Positions 49,949-56,809 of a stretch of DNA of 64,000 nt are shown piece after piece. The stretch is taken from IMG/VR virus record IMGVR_UViG_3300046464_000188, positions 1-64,000 of that record. One strand, written 5' to 3'. Made by a program: the position numbers and the translations under genes. The stretch's first letter is position 1. Each line of letters starts with the position of its first letter. Origin of the DNA: a virus. Under the pieces are notes generated by a model, which was not told the DNA's origin, ran no database searches, and saw only the letters and a list, made by a program, of their open reading frames with translations.

Positions 49949-50330
49949 TTTTAACTTTAGTTTTAACTTTTAATGAGGACATAGGCTCATTTGTTTTAGG
50001 GTTTATACTGCATTCTTTTACACATACTTTAGGAGGATTATCGCTATTCCAGCCTGGATGCCATATATCATTATTGTAAAAATCAGACTCTAATATTTCG
50101 TCAAAGCTATATTTTTTTAAATTATTAAAATCTTGATCTTTGTTTACCTGTTTTACAAATCTTGGATCTTCTGTTAGTATTTTCACACTAGTACTTTCTG
50201 GTTCTCGTTGACTACGATCCCATTGGTTAGCAAAAAAACAGCAAGGCCATACTCTACCTTCAGGAGTTACTTCCCAACTTCTTATATTCTTTTTTTCGTT
50301 CCATACCATACATTTTATATTACATCTCAT
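49944..50330 (-). CDS. SPASM-like auxiliary cluster protein
   Basis: 128 aa from an ATG that overlaps the radical SAM stop (ATGA). MRCNIKCMVW, VTPEGRVWPCC and VCVKEC supply several cysteines in the spacing of a SPASM/twitch C-terminal domain (G-x-V-x-P-C-C). In most enzymes this domain is fused to the radical SAM core; here it is a separate reading frame. An upstream in-frame ATG at 50387 exists but reads through the other gene. Confidence 0.72.
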   Translation of the reverse strand: MRCNIKCMVWNEKKNIRSWEVTPEGRVWPCCFFANQWDRSQREPESTSVKILTEDPRFVKQVNKDQDFNNLKKYSFDEILESDFYNNDIWHPGWNSDNPPKVCVKECSINPKTNEPMSSLKVKTKVKR

Positions 50331-50950
50331 ATTGTTTCCAAAAGTTCCTGTGCTAAATTTGTATCTGATGGACTTATAAGACCCCATTTTCTTCTATTCC
50401 ATTTAAATTTAATTTCGCATGGCATATCTTTTGCTATTTGATTTGCTAAAGGAATTTCAGTCCAGTTCCATGAAAATATAAGATATTCCCATCTGCCTTT
50501 TCCACCATTTTGAAAATAACTTTTCATATTATCCATAGCACGATTCCAATCAACACCTTCTCTATATTTCCAATTGGTGTCATGATTTGCTCCATCTACA
50601 CAAAATTGTATTGAAACTTTTTTTCCATACGTTTCTGCTATATGTTTGTACCAATTAGGTTTACGTAAAGCACCGTTGGTATAAATTTCTATTCTTCTAC
50701 AATGCGATATTCCTACTTTTATAAATTCGTCTATATCTGGATGCATACAAGGATCTCCATACTCTCCACAAAATTCTATTACATCTAATTCCTTGTTTTT
50801 GTTTTCAACAACATTTTTAAATAAATTAATGTCCATATGCTCTAGTTTTAATCCATCAATTGGTTTTCCTGTATCTATATTAGTACGAGCACAAGATCTG
50901 CACCTTGCTTGGCAATAAGTTGTAAGAGCAAAATCAATAGAATGTTTCAT
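50327..50950 (-). CDS. Radical SAM core protein
   Basis: 207 aa. The Fe-S motif TYCQARCRSCAR (C-x3-C-x2-C, about residues 12-19) and VIEFCGEYGDPCMHPD (GGE-like SAM-binding motif) identify a radical SAM domain. IQFCVDG supports the barrel. It ends at the point where the SPASM-like ORF starts, so the pair may work as a split enzyme. Possible peptide or tRNA modification. Substrate unknown. Confidence 0.85.
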   Translation of the reverse strand: MKHSIDFALTTYCQARCRSCARTNIDTGKPIDGLKLEHMDINLFKNVVENKNKELDVIEFCGEYGDPCMHPDIDEFIKVGISHCRRIEIYTNGALRKPNWYKHIAETYGKKVSIQFCVDGANHDTNWKYREGVDWNRAMDNMKSYFQNGGKGRWEYLIFSWNWTEIPLANQIAKDMPCEIKFKWNRRKWGLISPSDTNLAQELLETI

Positions 50951-50977
50951 AACACTAATATTTAGCTTAATTTCAAC

Positions 50978-51006
50978 TTGACACAGTAGACAAAATGCCT
51001 TATAAT
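50978..51006 (+). promoter_or_regulatory. Consensus sigma70 promoter
   Basis: TTGACA (50978-50983), 17-nt spacer, TATAAT (51001-51006); a perfect host-type promoter upstream of the peroxiredoxin gene. Confidence 0.9.
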
Positions 51007-51058
51007 GATATTATATTTGGCACAAAGAAAGTGCTATTAACACGGAGTCATAATTATT

Positions 51059-51592
51059 ATGAAAGGTTTAAAATTACCCCACGTTGGATTTAGAGTAAGA
51101 CAAGGTGACGAAGAAGCAGAACCAGGTACAGGATGTCCCATTGGTGGTGAATGGATTACTAAAACAACAGACGATTACTTCAAAGGTAAACGTGTAGTGT
51201 TGTTTAGTCTACCAGGTGCATTTACCCCTACTTGTTCATCTGAACAATTACCAGGATTTGAAAGTAACTATGATTTAATTAAGTCTAAGGGAATTGATGA
51301 AGTATATTGTTGTAGTGTCAACGATAGCTTTGTAATGAATGCTTGGGCTGAAAAAATGCAAGTTAAAAACGTAAAAATGATTCCTGATGGATCAGGAAAT
51401 TTTACCAGATTTATGGGTATGCTTATTGGCAAAAATCATCTAGGATTTGGTAATAGAAGTTGGAGATATATGGCAGTAATTAACGACGGTGTTGTTGAAG
51501 CATGGTGGCAAGAACCAGGAATCAATAATGACGGAGAAGATGAAGATCCATATGGAGAAACTTCACCAGAAAACTTAATTAAAACTTTATAA
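51059..51592 (+). CDS. Peroxiredoxin (Prx5/redoxin type)
   Basis: 177 aa. PGAFTPTCSSEQLPGF (about 52-67) has the peroxidatic Cys motif P-x3-T-x2-C; YCCSVND and a C-terminal insert follow. It reduces peroxides using thiols, possibly through the phage glutaredoxin. Strong early promoter, so protection from oxidative stress during infection is likely. An ACGGAG ribosome site is visible upstream. Confidence 0.92.
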   Translation: MKGLKLPHVGFRVRQGDEEAEPGTGCPIGGEWITKTTDDYFKGKRVVLFSLPGAFTPTCSSEQLPGFESNYDLIKSKGIDEVYCCSVNDSFVMNAWAEKMQVKNVKMIPDGSGNFTRFMGMLIGKNHLGFGNRSWRYMAVINDGVVEAWWQEPGINNDGEDEDPYGETSPENLIKTL

Positions 51593-51602
51593 AGAGAATA
51601 AA

Positions 51603-52103
51603 TTGAAAAAAATAAAAGATACATACGATAATTTTTTTAAATGGGTTAAAGGTACTGAGTTAGTAGAACTAACTGACATAGATGTTTCCGAAGATCCTGT
51701 AAGACCTGAATTAACACTTGAATGGAGATTAGATGCCTCAAGAAAAATTTATGGTTTAAAATACGAGGATGATGTAGAAGCAATAGTTTGTGTAGCATAC
51801 ACTAATGAAGTACCTATTACAGTTAGAGAAATGGACTATATGAGTCAGGTAGCCTGCCAGGATGGCCAACTTGGTTCTATTGCAATAGCCTATACAGTAT
51901 GGTCAAGAAAAAGAGGAGCAGGTAAAGAAATCATTAATAAGCTATATGAGTTTTTACGTAGTGAAAGATTAGCAACAAAAAGGTTGGTAACATTATCTCC
52001 ACTTACACCAATGGCAACACATTTCCATATTAAGAATGGTGCCAAACAAATCAGCATAAACGATACAACACAAAACTTTGAGTATAAATTGGTTGACAAT
52101 TAA
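51603..52103 (+). CDS. GNAT-like acetyltransferase
   Basis: 166 aa, TTG start at 51603 with AGAG upstream; 10 nt after the peroxiredoxin gene. AYTVWSRKRGAGKEIINKLYEF resembles motif A of GNAT enzymes (R/Q-x-x-G-x-G/A), and FHIKNGAKQISIND the motif B end. Target unknown; could acetylate host proteins or small molecules. Confidence 0.68.
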   Translation: MKKIKDTYDNFFKWVKGTELVELTDIDVSEDPVRPELTLEWRLDASRKIYGLKYEDDVEAIVCVAYTNEVPITVREMDYMSQVACQDGQLGSIAIAYTVWSRKRGAGKEIINKLYEFLRSERLATKRLVTLSPLTPMATHFHIKNGAKQISINDTTQNFEYKLVDN

Positions 52104-52122
52104 ACTTTTACGTGTATAAATA
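52093..52122 (+). promoter_or_regulatory. Overlapping early and late promoter of the tmRNA locus
   Basis: TTGACA (52093-52098), 16-nt spacer, TATAAA (52115-52120), which is also the start of a perfect late box TATAAATA (52115-52122). The tmRNA could be made in both phases of infection. Confidence 0.75.
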
Positions 52123-52128
52123 TACATT

Positions 52129-52190
52129 GTGGACGTTGAAGCGACTTGAAGATATTATGGACCTCGGGGCAGTACCGAGCACCTCCACCA
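52129..52190 (+). ncRNA. ssrA: tmRNA acceptor piece (3' half, gene-permuted)
   Basis: Ends in T-arm CTCGG-(GGCAGTA)-CCGAG (52163-52179), acceptor strand CACCTCC (52180-52186), discriminator A and CCA (52188-52190). The acceptor strand pairs with GGGGGTG at 52275-52281. Because the 3' half precedes the coding half in the DNA, the RNA must be processed into two pieces, as in Alphaproteobacteria. The 5' boundary is estimated from the promoter. Confidence 0.85.
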
Positions 52191-52274
52191 TAAAAGCATT
52201 GGAAAGAAAATGATAGTATTTGATTTACTTGGCTATGTGATACTGGCAAATTTTATTGCTAGTGCTTTTATGAT
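52191..52274 (+). other. tmRNA intervening segment
   Basis: Spacer removed to yield the two-piece tmRNA. TAAAAGCA (52191-52198) pairs with TGCTTTTA (52263-52270), extending the acceptor helix in the precursor. It also contains most of a 25-codon ORF starting at 52210. Confidence 0.7.
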
Positions 52275-52287
52275 GGGGGTGAACTAG
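52210..52287 (+). CDS. 25-aa hydrophobic ORF across the tmRNA junction
   Basis: ATG 52210 after GGAAAG, ending TAG 52285-52287 within the tmRNA coding piece. The peptide is mostly hydrophobic (VFDLLGYVILANFIASAFMMG). It may be chance in AT-rich DNA, or a membrane peptide read from precursor RNA. Confidence 0.3.
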   Translation: MIVFDLLGYVILANFIASAFMMGVN

Positions 52288-52450
52288 GATCGACAGGTAT
52301 TGTATGGAAGTGGAGTTTACCGGGTGATTACGTTATTGATCAAACTTTATAAACGCAGAAGATAATTTTGCTATAGCGGCCTAATTTAGGCACGTAGGGG
52401 TGGGAACTACCTGGCAACAGAAGTGCCACTGAATTCTTTAGAACTCAGTA
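52275..52450 (+). ncRNA. ssrA: tmRNA coding piece (tag AEDNFAIAA)
   Basis: Begins GGGGGTGAACTAGGATCGAC, the conserved tmRNA 5' end with acceptor and D-arm. The tag frame starts at GCA 52355 and reads A-E-D-N-F-A-I-A-A before TAA at 52382-52384, ending in the -AA degron recognised by ClpX. Pairing elements follow the tag (GGCAC 52389 with GTGCC 52423; GTAG with CTAC) and a hairpin at 52429-52448. The 3' end is approximate. Confidence 0.88.
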
Positions 52451-52456
52451 CTACAA

Positions 52457-52477
52457 AAAGATAAATTTCTTATCTTT
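52457..52477 (+). terminator. AT-rich hairpin between tmRNA and the next gene
   Basis: AAAGATAA (52457-52464) pairs with TTATCTTT (52470-52477), five-base loop. It may end the tmRNA transcript or act in processing; the stem is weak and lacks a full T-tract. Confidence 0.4.
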
Positions 52478-52494
52478 ATATCAAGGAAATATAT

Positions 52495-53088
52495 ATGAAA
52501 TATATAATGACAGCGGCACTTGTCGCTTTTACATTTTCTACTGCTAACGCAGAAGATTATAACAACACATCAGTAACTATGGCCGCAGAAGGTCCTGCTT
52601 ATGGTGTGGAACTATCAACTAATGATACTACAAGAAAAGTAAGTGTCTACAATACGAATGGCGCATTAGATCTAGGAGTACAATTAGTTGACAACGGTAC
52701 CAATACAGATTTTAATGTATCTGTTGGTAAAACCATCGATAGTAATATCGGAACCGCAGAATCACCATTAGCTACAGTTTATGCATCTGCAGAAGCTGAG
52801 TATAATTGGGGCGATAGTTTTACTAAAAACGAAATGCATTTTACTCCTAAAATTGGAGCTAAAAAAGCTATTGGCAACCTAACACCATTTGGTGAATTAG
52901 GCTATGGGTTCAAATCAATTGAAGGTGATTATCTTGATATTGATAGAACTACACCGTTTGCTGAAATTGGAACATCAGTTAGCTTAACTGATAACACTTC
53001 ATTGAAAGCATCTGTAACACAGTCAATGAACACTGATTGGGAAAAAACTGATCGTGAACTTGGACTAAAACTGACAGTTCAGTTTTAA
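52495..53088 (+). CDS. Exported outer-membrane beta-barrel-like protein
   Basis: 197 aa. Signal peptide (basic start, hydrophobic core 4-15, STANA/ED cleavage) followed by alternating polar/hydrophobic strands and a terminal VQF: C-terminal Phe is the BAM recognition signature of outer-membrane proteins. About 8 strands fit the length. The phage might alter surface permeability or block receptors of other phages. AAGGA ribosome site after the tmRNA locus. Confidence 0.78.
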   Translation: MKYIMTAALVAFTFSTANAEDYNNTSVTMAAEGPAYGVELSTNDTTRKVSVYNTNGALDLGVQLVDNGTNTDFNVSVGKTIDSNIGTAESPLATVYASAEAEYNWGDSFTKNEMHFTPKIGAKKAIGNLTPFGELGYGFKSIEGDYLDIDRTTPFAEIGTSVSLTDNTSLKASVTQSMNTDWEKTDRELGLKLTVQF

Positions 53089-53099
53089 TTGATTAGGTT

Positions 53100-53133
53100 G
53101 CGGGTTATCCTTTAAACAAAAACCCGCATTTTT
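53100..53133 (+). terminator. Rho-independent terminator
   Basis: GCGGGTT (53100-53106) pairs with AACCCGC (53121-53127), followed by ATTTTT. Closes the outer-membrane-like gene. Confidence 0.88.
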
Positions 53134-53134
53134 C

Positions 53135-53142
53135 GATAAATA
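53135..53142 (+). promoter_or_regulatory. T4-like late promoter box
   Basis: GATAAATA directly after the terminator, 32 nt before ATG 53174. Confidence 0.65.
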
Positions 53143-53173
53143 GATACACACAGATAGGCAGAGGAGATTCATT

Positions 53174-54253
53174 ATGCCGCCTAGAAATCATAAAAATTGG
53201 TTAGCACAACCAAATGTTGAATATGTAAGTAGTGAAATATATTCAGATCAAAAAATATTCGAAGAAGAAATAAAACATATCTTTAGTAAAGTATGGGTAC
53301 CAGTATGTCATTCAAGTGAGATGGACATGACAGGTTGCTATAGAACAACACAGATTGCATTTCAAAATGTAATTGTTATTAGATTTAGTAGTGGAATTGT
53401 TAGAGCATTTCATAATGAGAAAGTAACTAAAGTATCTGGTATGGATTTGTCACTTTGTTACCATGCATTATCTTGGAAAGAATTACCATGTGAAACAAAA
53501 CATGGAGGAATGATATGGGTAACACTAGATACAGAAACAACAACGACAGTAGATGAATGGACTGCTGGTGCATTTGATTGTATCTCTGATGCAATTGATA
53601 CAGAAGAACTAGAAGTATTCCATTATCATAAAGCAATTATCCCGACAAATTATAAATTATGGCATGATACAAACAGTGAATTCTATCATGACTTCATGCA
53701 TTATTTTAATAGAGTAACCGGTTTCAACGATGAGTATTTTGCTAGAAAGAATATTCCCTTTGCAAACGGTCATGTAAACGTAAGTAGTTTTACAGTTAAT
53801 TATACAGAATTTGATAAAGAAGGTGATAGAGGAGAATTAAGTTTTCCTAACTTACCACCAAATCAATGGTATATGGTAGATCTGTTTCCTGGATTCAATT
53901 TTAATTTGCGTGGTAGTGCATATCGTTCAGATAGTGTAACTCCACTAGGACCAAATAGTGTTCTTATTGAATTTAGAGGATATGGATTAAAGAAAGATAC
54001 TCCAGAAGAGCGACAAACCCGTATTAAGCATCATAATACAATATGGGGTCCGTTTGGTAGAAACTTACATGAAGATTTAATAGGTGTAACAGGACAAGGA
54101 ACGTCAATGGCACCAGGTACTGAGAAAAGAAATATACTGCATGGTAGACATGAAAATGGTACTATACACGACGAAGTTGGTATGCGACATTACTATGCAG
54201 AATGGGGGAAACACGTAAATTTGGATCCTTCTAACCCTATTATTAGTACTTGA
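53174..54253 (+). CDS. Rieske-type ring-hydroxylating oxygenase homolog with degraded Fe-S site
   Basis: 359 aa. The N-terminal domain aligns with the Rieske region of oxygenase alpha subunits (HIFSKVWVPVCHSSEM…RAFHNEKV), but the first C-x-H ligand pair is missing; only LCYHALSWKE remains for the second pair. The catalytic domain keeps EFYHDFMHYFN (mononuclear iron His residues) and HEDLIGVTGQGTSM. Loss of the cluster ligands suggests no normal electron input. Could be a re-purposed iron enzyme or inactive; substrate unknown. Confidence 0.75.
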   Translation: MPPRNHKNWLAQPNVEYVSSEIYSDQKIFEEEIKHIFSKVWVPVCHSSEMDMTGCYRTTQIAFQNVIVIRFSSGIVRAFHNEKVTKVSGMDLSLCYHALSWKELPCETKHGGMIWVTLDTETTTTVDEWTAGAFDCISDAIDTEELEVFHYHKAIIPTNYKLWHDTNSEFYHDFMHYFNRVTGFNDEYFARKNIPFANGHVNVSSFTVNYTEFDKEGDRGELSFPNLPPNQWYMVDLFPGFNFNLRGSAYRSDSVTPLGPNSVLIEFRGYGLKKDTPEERQTRIKHHNTIWGPFGRNLHEDLIGVTGQGTSMAPGTEKRNILHGRHENGTIHDEVGMRHYYAEWGKHVNLDPSNPIIST

Positions 54254-54277
54254 CATTATTCTTAAATCTGTTAATAT
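54250..54277 (+). promoter_or_regulatory. Sigma70-type promoter for tRNA-Arg/Gln
   Basis: TTGACA (54250-54255), 16-nt spacer, TAATAT (54272-54277), six bases before tRNA-Arg. Confidence 0.72.
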
Positions 54278-54283
54278 GTAAGT

Positions 54284-54360
54284 GGACCATTAGCTCAGCT
54301 GGATAGAGCGCCTGTCTACGGAACAGGAGGCCAGGAGTTCGAATCTCTTATGGTCCGCCA
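54284..54360 (+). tRNA. tRNA-Arg (ACG)
   Basis: Acceptor GGACCAT/ATGGTCC, anticodon loop CTACGGA with ACG (read as ICG), T-loop TTCGAAT, encoded CCA. Confidence 0.93.
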
Positions 54361-54369
54361 AAAGTTTGT

Positions 54370-54443
54370 TGGCCCATGGTGAAATGGTATCACACCGGTT
54401 TTTGGTACCGAGGTTTGAGGTTCGAGTCCTTGTGGGCCAGCCA
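54370..54443 (+). tRNA. tRNA-Gln (TTG)
   Basis: Acceptor TGGCCCA/TGGGCCA, anticodon loop TTTTGGT with TTG, T-loop TTCGAGT, encoded CCA. One mismatch at the base of the anticodon stem. Confidence 0.9.
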
Positions 54444-54446
54444 GAA

Positions 54447-54454
54447 GATAAATA
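54447..54454 (+). promoter_or_regulatory. T4-like late promoter box of speD
   Basis: GATAAATA; the speD ATG (54460) begins 6 nt after it, so a leaderless transcript is predicted. Confidence 0.6.
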
Positions 54455-54459
54455 GATGA

Positions 54460-54864
54460 ATGAAACTGCTAGAGCATAAGCATATCATAATAAGAGCGGA
54501 AGTACTTGATCCGCCACGTGCAGAAGAATCAACAAGTGAACAAGTAAAAACTCTGATCAACGATATTGGAATGAAAATTATGATGGGGCCATTTGCGGCC
54601 AGATCTACAATAGAAGGTACTCAAGGATTAACAGTAGCAACAATAATAGAAACTTCACACATAGTATTACATACCTGGGATGAAGTATCTCCTGCACTAA
54701 TGCAATTTGATGTTTATACGTGCAGTCATCTTGATACTGATATTGTATTTAAATGGCTAGAACAATATAAGCCAGTTAAAATAGATTACAAATATATTGA
54801 TAGAGAGTTTAAATTAGATTTTAAACGTAAAAAGTTTAAACCTTTTGCCAAGGAAATAGTTTAG
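54460..54864 (+). CDS. speD: S-adenosylmethionine decarboxylase proenzyme
   Basis: 134 aa, the length of bacterial/archaeal-type SpeD. IIETSHIVLHTWDE (about 66-79) includes the Ser that becomes the pyruvoyl group and the conserved His. FDVYTCSHLD near 88 holds the proton-donor Cys. It makes decarboxylated SAM for spermidine synthesis; polyamines help charge neutralisation in packaged DNA. Such genes are known in marine phages. Confidence 0.88.
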   Translation: MKLLEHKHIIIRAEVLDPPRAEESTSEQVKTLINDIGMKIMMGPFAARSTIEGTQGLTVATIIETSHIVLHTWDEVSPALMQFDVYTCSHLDTDIVFKWLEQYKPVKIDYKYIDREFKLDFKRKKFKPFAKEIV

Positions 54865-56212
54865 GTAAGTGTGGAAAATTTGGATCTTCATTAACTTCGT
54901 TAATATCAAAACCTCTAATAACAAATTTATCAGGATACTTTTTAAAGAAATCTAAATAATCATTTTCAATTTTTAGTCTAATATTTTTACTATACAATAT
55001 ACTATTAATTTCATAGTTAAAAGCATTACTCACATCAACAAAAACTTTTTTATTAGGATCTTCATCCATTTCACTTTTTAGTTCATTTTTAAATTTAATT
55101 ATTGACATTAAGTCTAGTACTCTAAATTTATGATTAAATGTTTTATAAGTTGTATTCCACCATTCTACAAAGTCTTCACCTAGTTCTTCTAAATACTCGT
55201 CATTAAAATGTAAGTGACTTTCACAAGCATATCTGCTACCAATAATAGGACTTTCTTTTTTATAGTCTTGTACAAACTTAGACCAATTTTTTCCATCCCA
55301 ATTATTACTGACATACCATTGCATATGTACTGCAATAGGGTCAATATCATATGCAACAAGAGTTCCACCCTCTTGTAAATTATTAATATATGCATTTGCT
55401 ATTGGACTTAATCCACCACTAGTACTATAAACAGTTTTACATATATGATCTTTTTTTGTTGTTTCTAAACTTTCAGTATTTGCACAATACCATCTTGCGT
55501 CCCATAAATCATGTCCTACTTGATATAATTTTTCATAATGGTCCATCATCTCACCGTACAGGTATTCTTTTCCATCTCTTAAATTATTATCCCATATACC
55601 TACTTTTTTCTTCTGCTCCATAGCAACACGCAGTAAGTTATGTCCTTCCCATTTACCTTTTACTTGTACAGTTTCATCTGTGGCCCATATTTCAGTGGGA
55701 TTGTAAGTTTGACCTAGTTGTCCTAATGTAGTTTCAACTCTACCTACTTTTGGTGCAGTCCATTCTATACCATCTTCCTTATCGCCAAGATCTGGTCTAC
55801 CACTAGCAACCCACCATTCTAAATCAAGGAACAAACATTGAGGATGAATTTGCCACCATTTTTCTCCTCGGTCTAATACGTGTCCTACTATAACACAATC
55901 TTTATATTGATTATCCCAATACTCTCTTGACTTTTCAATAAAATTACGTAGTATTATACCTTGTCTACATAGCAGTAATTTTTTAAATCCAGAATCATAT
56001 GCAAGATTACATAATTTAACAAACTCGTCAGCCTGCACTTGTGGTATGCGTCTATACTTAAAGCTATAAAAATCAAGAAGGTTTTGAGTTATACCTTGTG
56101 TAGCTAAATCTTTTATTCTATTGTTTAACAACCAGCCAATACCACAGTCTGCTGGTAGTTTATCAGCAGTATGTTCAAATTGCCAGTGTTTCTTGTGTTT
56201 AAATTGATCCAT
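54836..56212 (-). CDS. Large member of the two-gene paralog family
   Basis: 458 aa from the second ATG (56212) preceded by AAAGGA; ATG 56236 is further upstream in frame. It shares with the protein at 33111 the ordered segments FKKLLLCRQG, STSGGLSPIANAY, LVAYDIDPIAVHMQWYV, WDGKNWSKF, FVDVSNAFNY and a final LPKLFPWQK. The GGLSPIANAY/YDIDPIAV pair looks like methyltransferase motif I and the acidic end of strand 2. An N-terminal domain of about 180 residues is richer in Trp and may recognise the substrate. Function unknown. Overlaps speD tail to tail. Confidence 0.68.
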   Translation of the reverse strand: MDQFKHKKHWQFEHTADKLPADCGIGWLLNNRIKDLATQGITQNLLDFYSFKYRRIPQVQADEFVKLCNLAYDSGFKKLLLCRQGIILRNFIEKSREYWDNQYKDCVIVGHVLDRGEKWWQIHPQCLFLDLEWWVASGRPDLGDKEDGIEWTAPKVGRVETTLGQLGQTYNPTEIWATDETVQVKGKWEGHNLLRVAMEQKKKVGIWDNNLRDGKEYLYGEMMDHYEKLYQVGHDLWDARWYCANTESLETTKKDHICKTVYSTSGGLSPIANAYINNLQEGGTLVAYDIDPIAVHMQWYVSNNWDGKNWSKFVQDYKKESPIIGSRYACESHLHFNDEYLEELGEDFVEWWNTTYKTFNHKFRVLDLMSIIKFKNELKSEMDEDPNKKVFVDVSNAFNYEINSILYSKNIRLKIENDYLDFFKKYPDKFVIRGFDINEVNEDPNFPHLPKLFPWQKV

Positions 56213-56246
56213 ATTTTGTTGTCCTTTTATTAACATAGTACATTAC

Positions 56247-56254
56247 TATTTATT
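56247..56254 (-). promoter_or_regulatory. T4-like late promoter box (minus strand)
   Basis: AATAAATA on the minus strand, 34 nt before the start at 56212. Confidence 0.5.
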
Positions 56255-56279
56255 ATCTTTAATAAATCAAATTAAGTAG

Positions 56280-56308
56280 TTGACAACGACTACTAATGAT
56301 GTTATATT
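56280..56308 (+). promoter_or_regulatory. Sigma70-type early promoter
   Basis: TTGACA (56280-56285), 17-nt spacer, TATATT (56303-56308), upstream of ATG 56337. Confidence 0.83.
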
Positions 56309-56336
56309 AATAACATTAATGAGAAGGAAAACGGAT

Positions 56337-56558
56337 ATGATTAATAGTAGACAAATAGTTGAAATACTAAACGAAGAGATTACCAAGAGCAAAGATATTG
56401 AAGATGTCCGTTTGGCACTACAGAAGGTAAAAGATAGAATTGAGTTTCTTGAAGAATTAGAATTTGTTCATCAGCATAAACAACCTGTGTATGATGCAAA
56501 AGATTCAAAGGCTCAGAAAGAGACTGCAGAAAAAAAGTTTAACGAGTATTTTAAATAG
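56337..56558 (+). CDS. Small helical early protein
   Basis: 73 aa from ATG 56337 behind AAGGAAAA; the frame open from 56280 covers the promoter and is not coding. Helical, charged (IEDVRLALQKVKDRIEFLEELEF). Unknown function. Confidence 0.7.
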   Translation: MINSRQIVEILNEEITKSKDIEDVRLALQKVKDRIEFLEELEFVHQHKQPVYDAKDSKAQKETAEKKFNEYFK

Positions 56559-56560
56559 CC

Positions 56561-56728
56561 ATGGAGTACAGTGAACTTATAAATAAAATACAGGTGCTAA
56601 CGGAATCAATAGAGGTGTTCCGGAGTCGTATACAACCACATGACACCGGACACCTTTATACAACCATAAGCACACTAGAAGACTACATAGAAGAACTTGA
56701 GGCTCAAGTTAAAACCTTAGATCATTAA
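56561..56728 (+). CDS. 55-aa conserved small protein
   Basis: ATG 56561, 55 residues. The pattern FRSRIQPHDTGHLYTTISTL and the following EDYIEELE is one I associate with short proteins recurring in marine T4-like phages (I/L-x-P-H-D-T-G-H). Probably a helix-turn-helix dimer; function unknown. Confidence 0.65.
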   Translation: MEYSELINKIQVLTESIEVFRSRIQPHDTGHLYTTISTLEDYIEELEAQVKTLDH

Positions 56729-56751
56729 AGTAAAAAAATACCAAAAAATTG

Positions 56752-56780
56752 TTGACAAGTCGAAAATTTTGTCGTACTAT
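56752..56780 (+). promoter_or_regulatory. Sigma70-type early promoter
   Basis: TTGACA (56752-56757), 17-nt spacer, TACTAT (56775-56780), upstream of ATG 56810. Confidence 0.8.
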
Positions 56781-56809
56781 GTTTATATAAGCTAACAAAA
56801 GAGATAGAA

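Noticed and set aside
50327-50387. Reading the SPASM-like ORF from the ATG at 50387
   Set aside because: It would overlap 60 nt of the radical SAM gene; the ATGA at 50330 gives direct coupling.
49582-50441. Plus-strand open frames over the minus-strand island
   Set aside because: The minus-strand genes carry clear lipase, MscS and radical SAM motifs; the plus frames are hydrophobic shadows.
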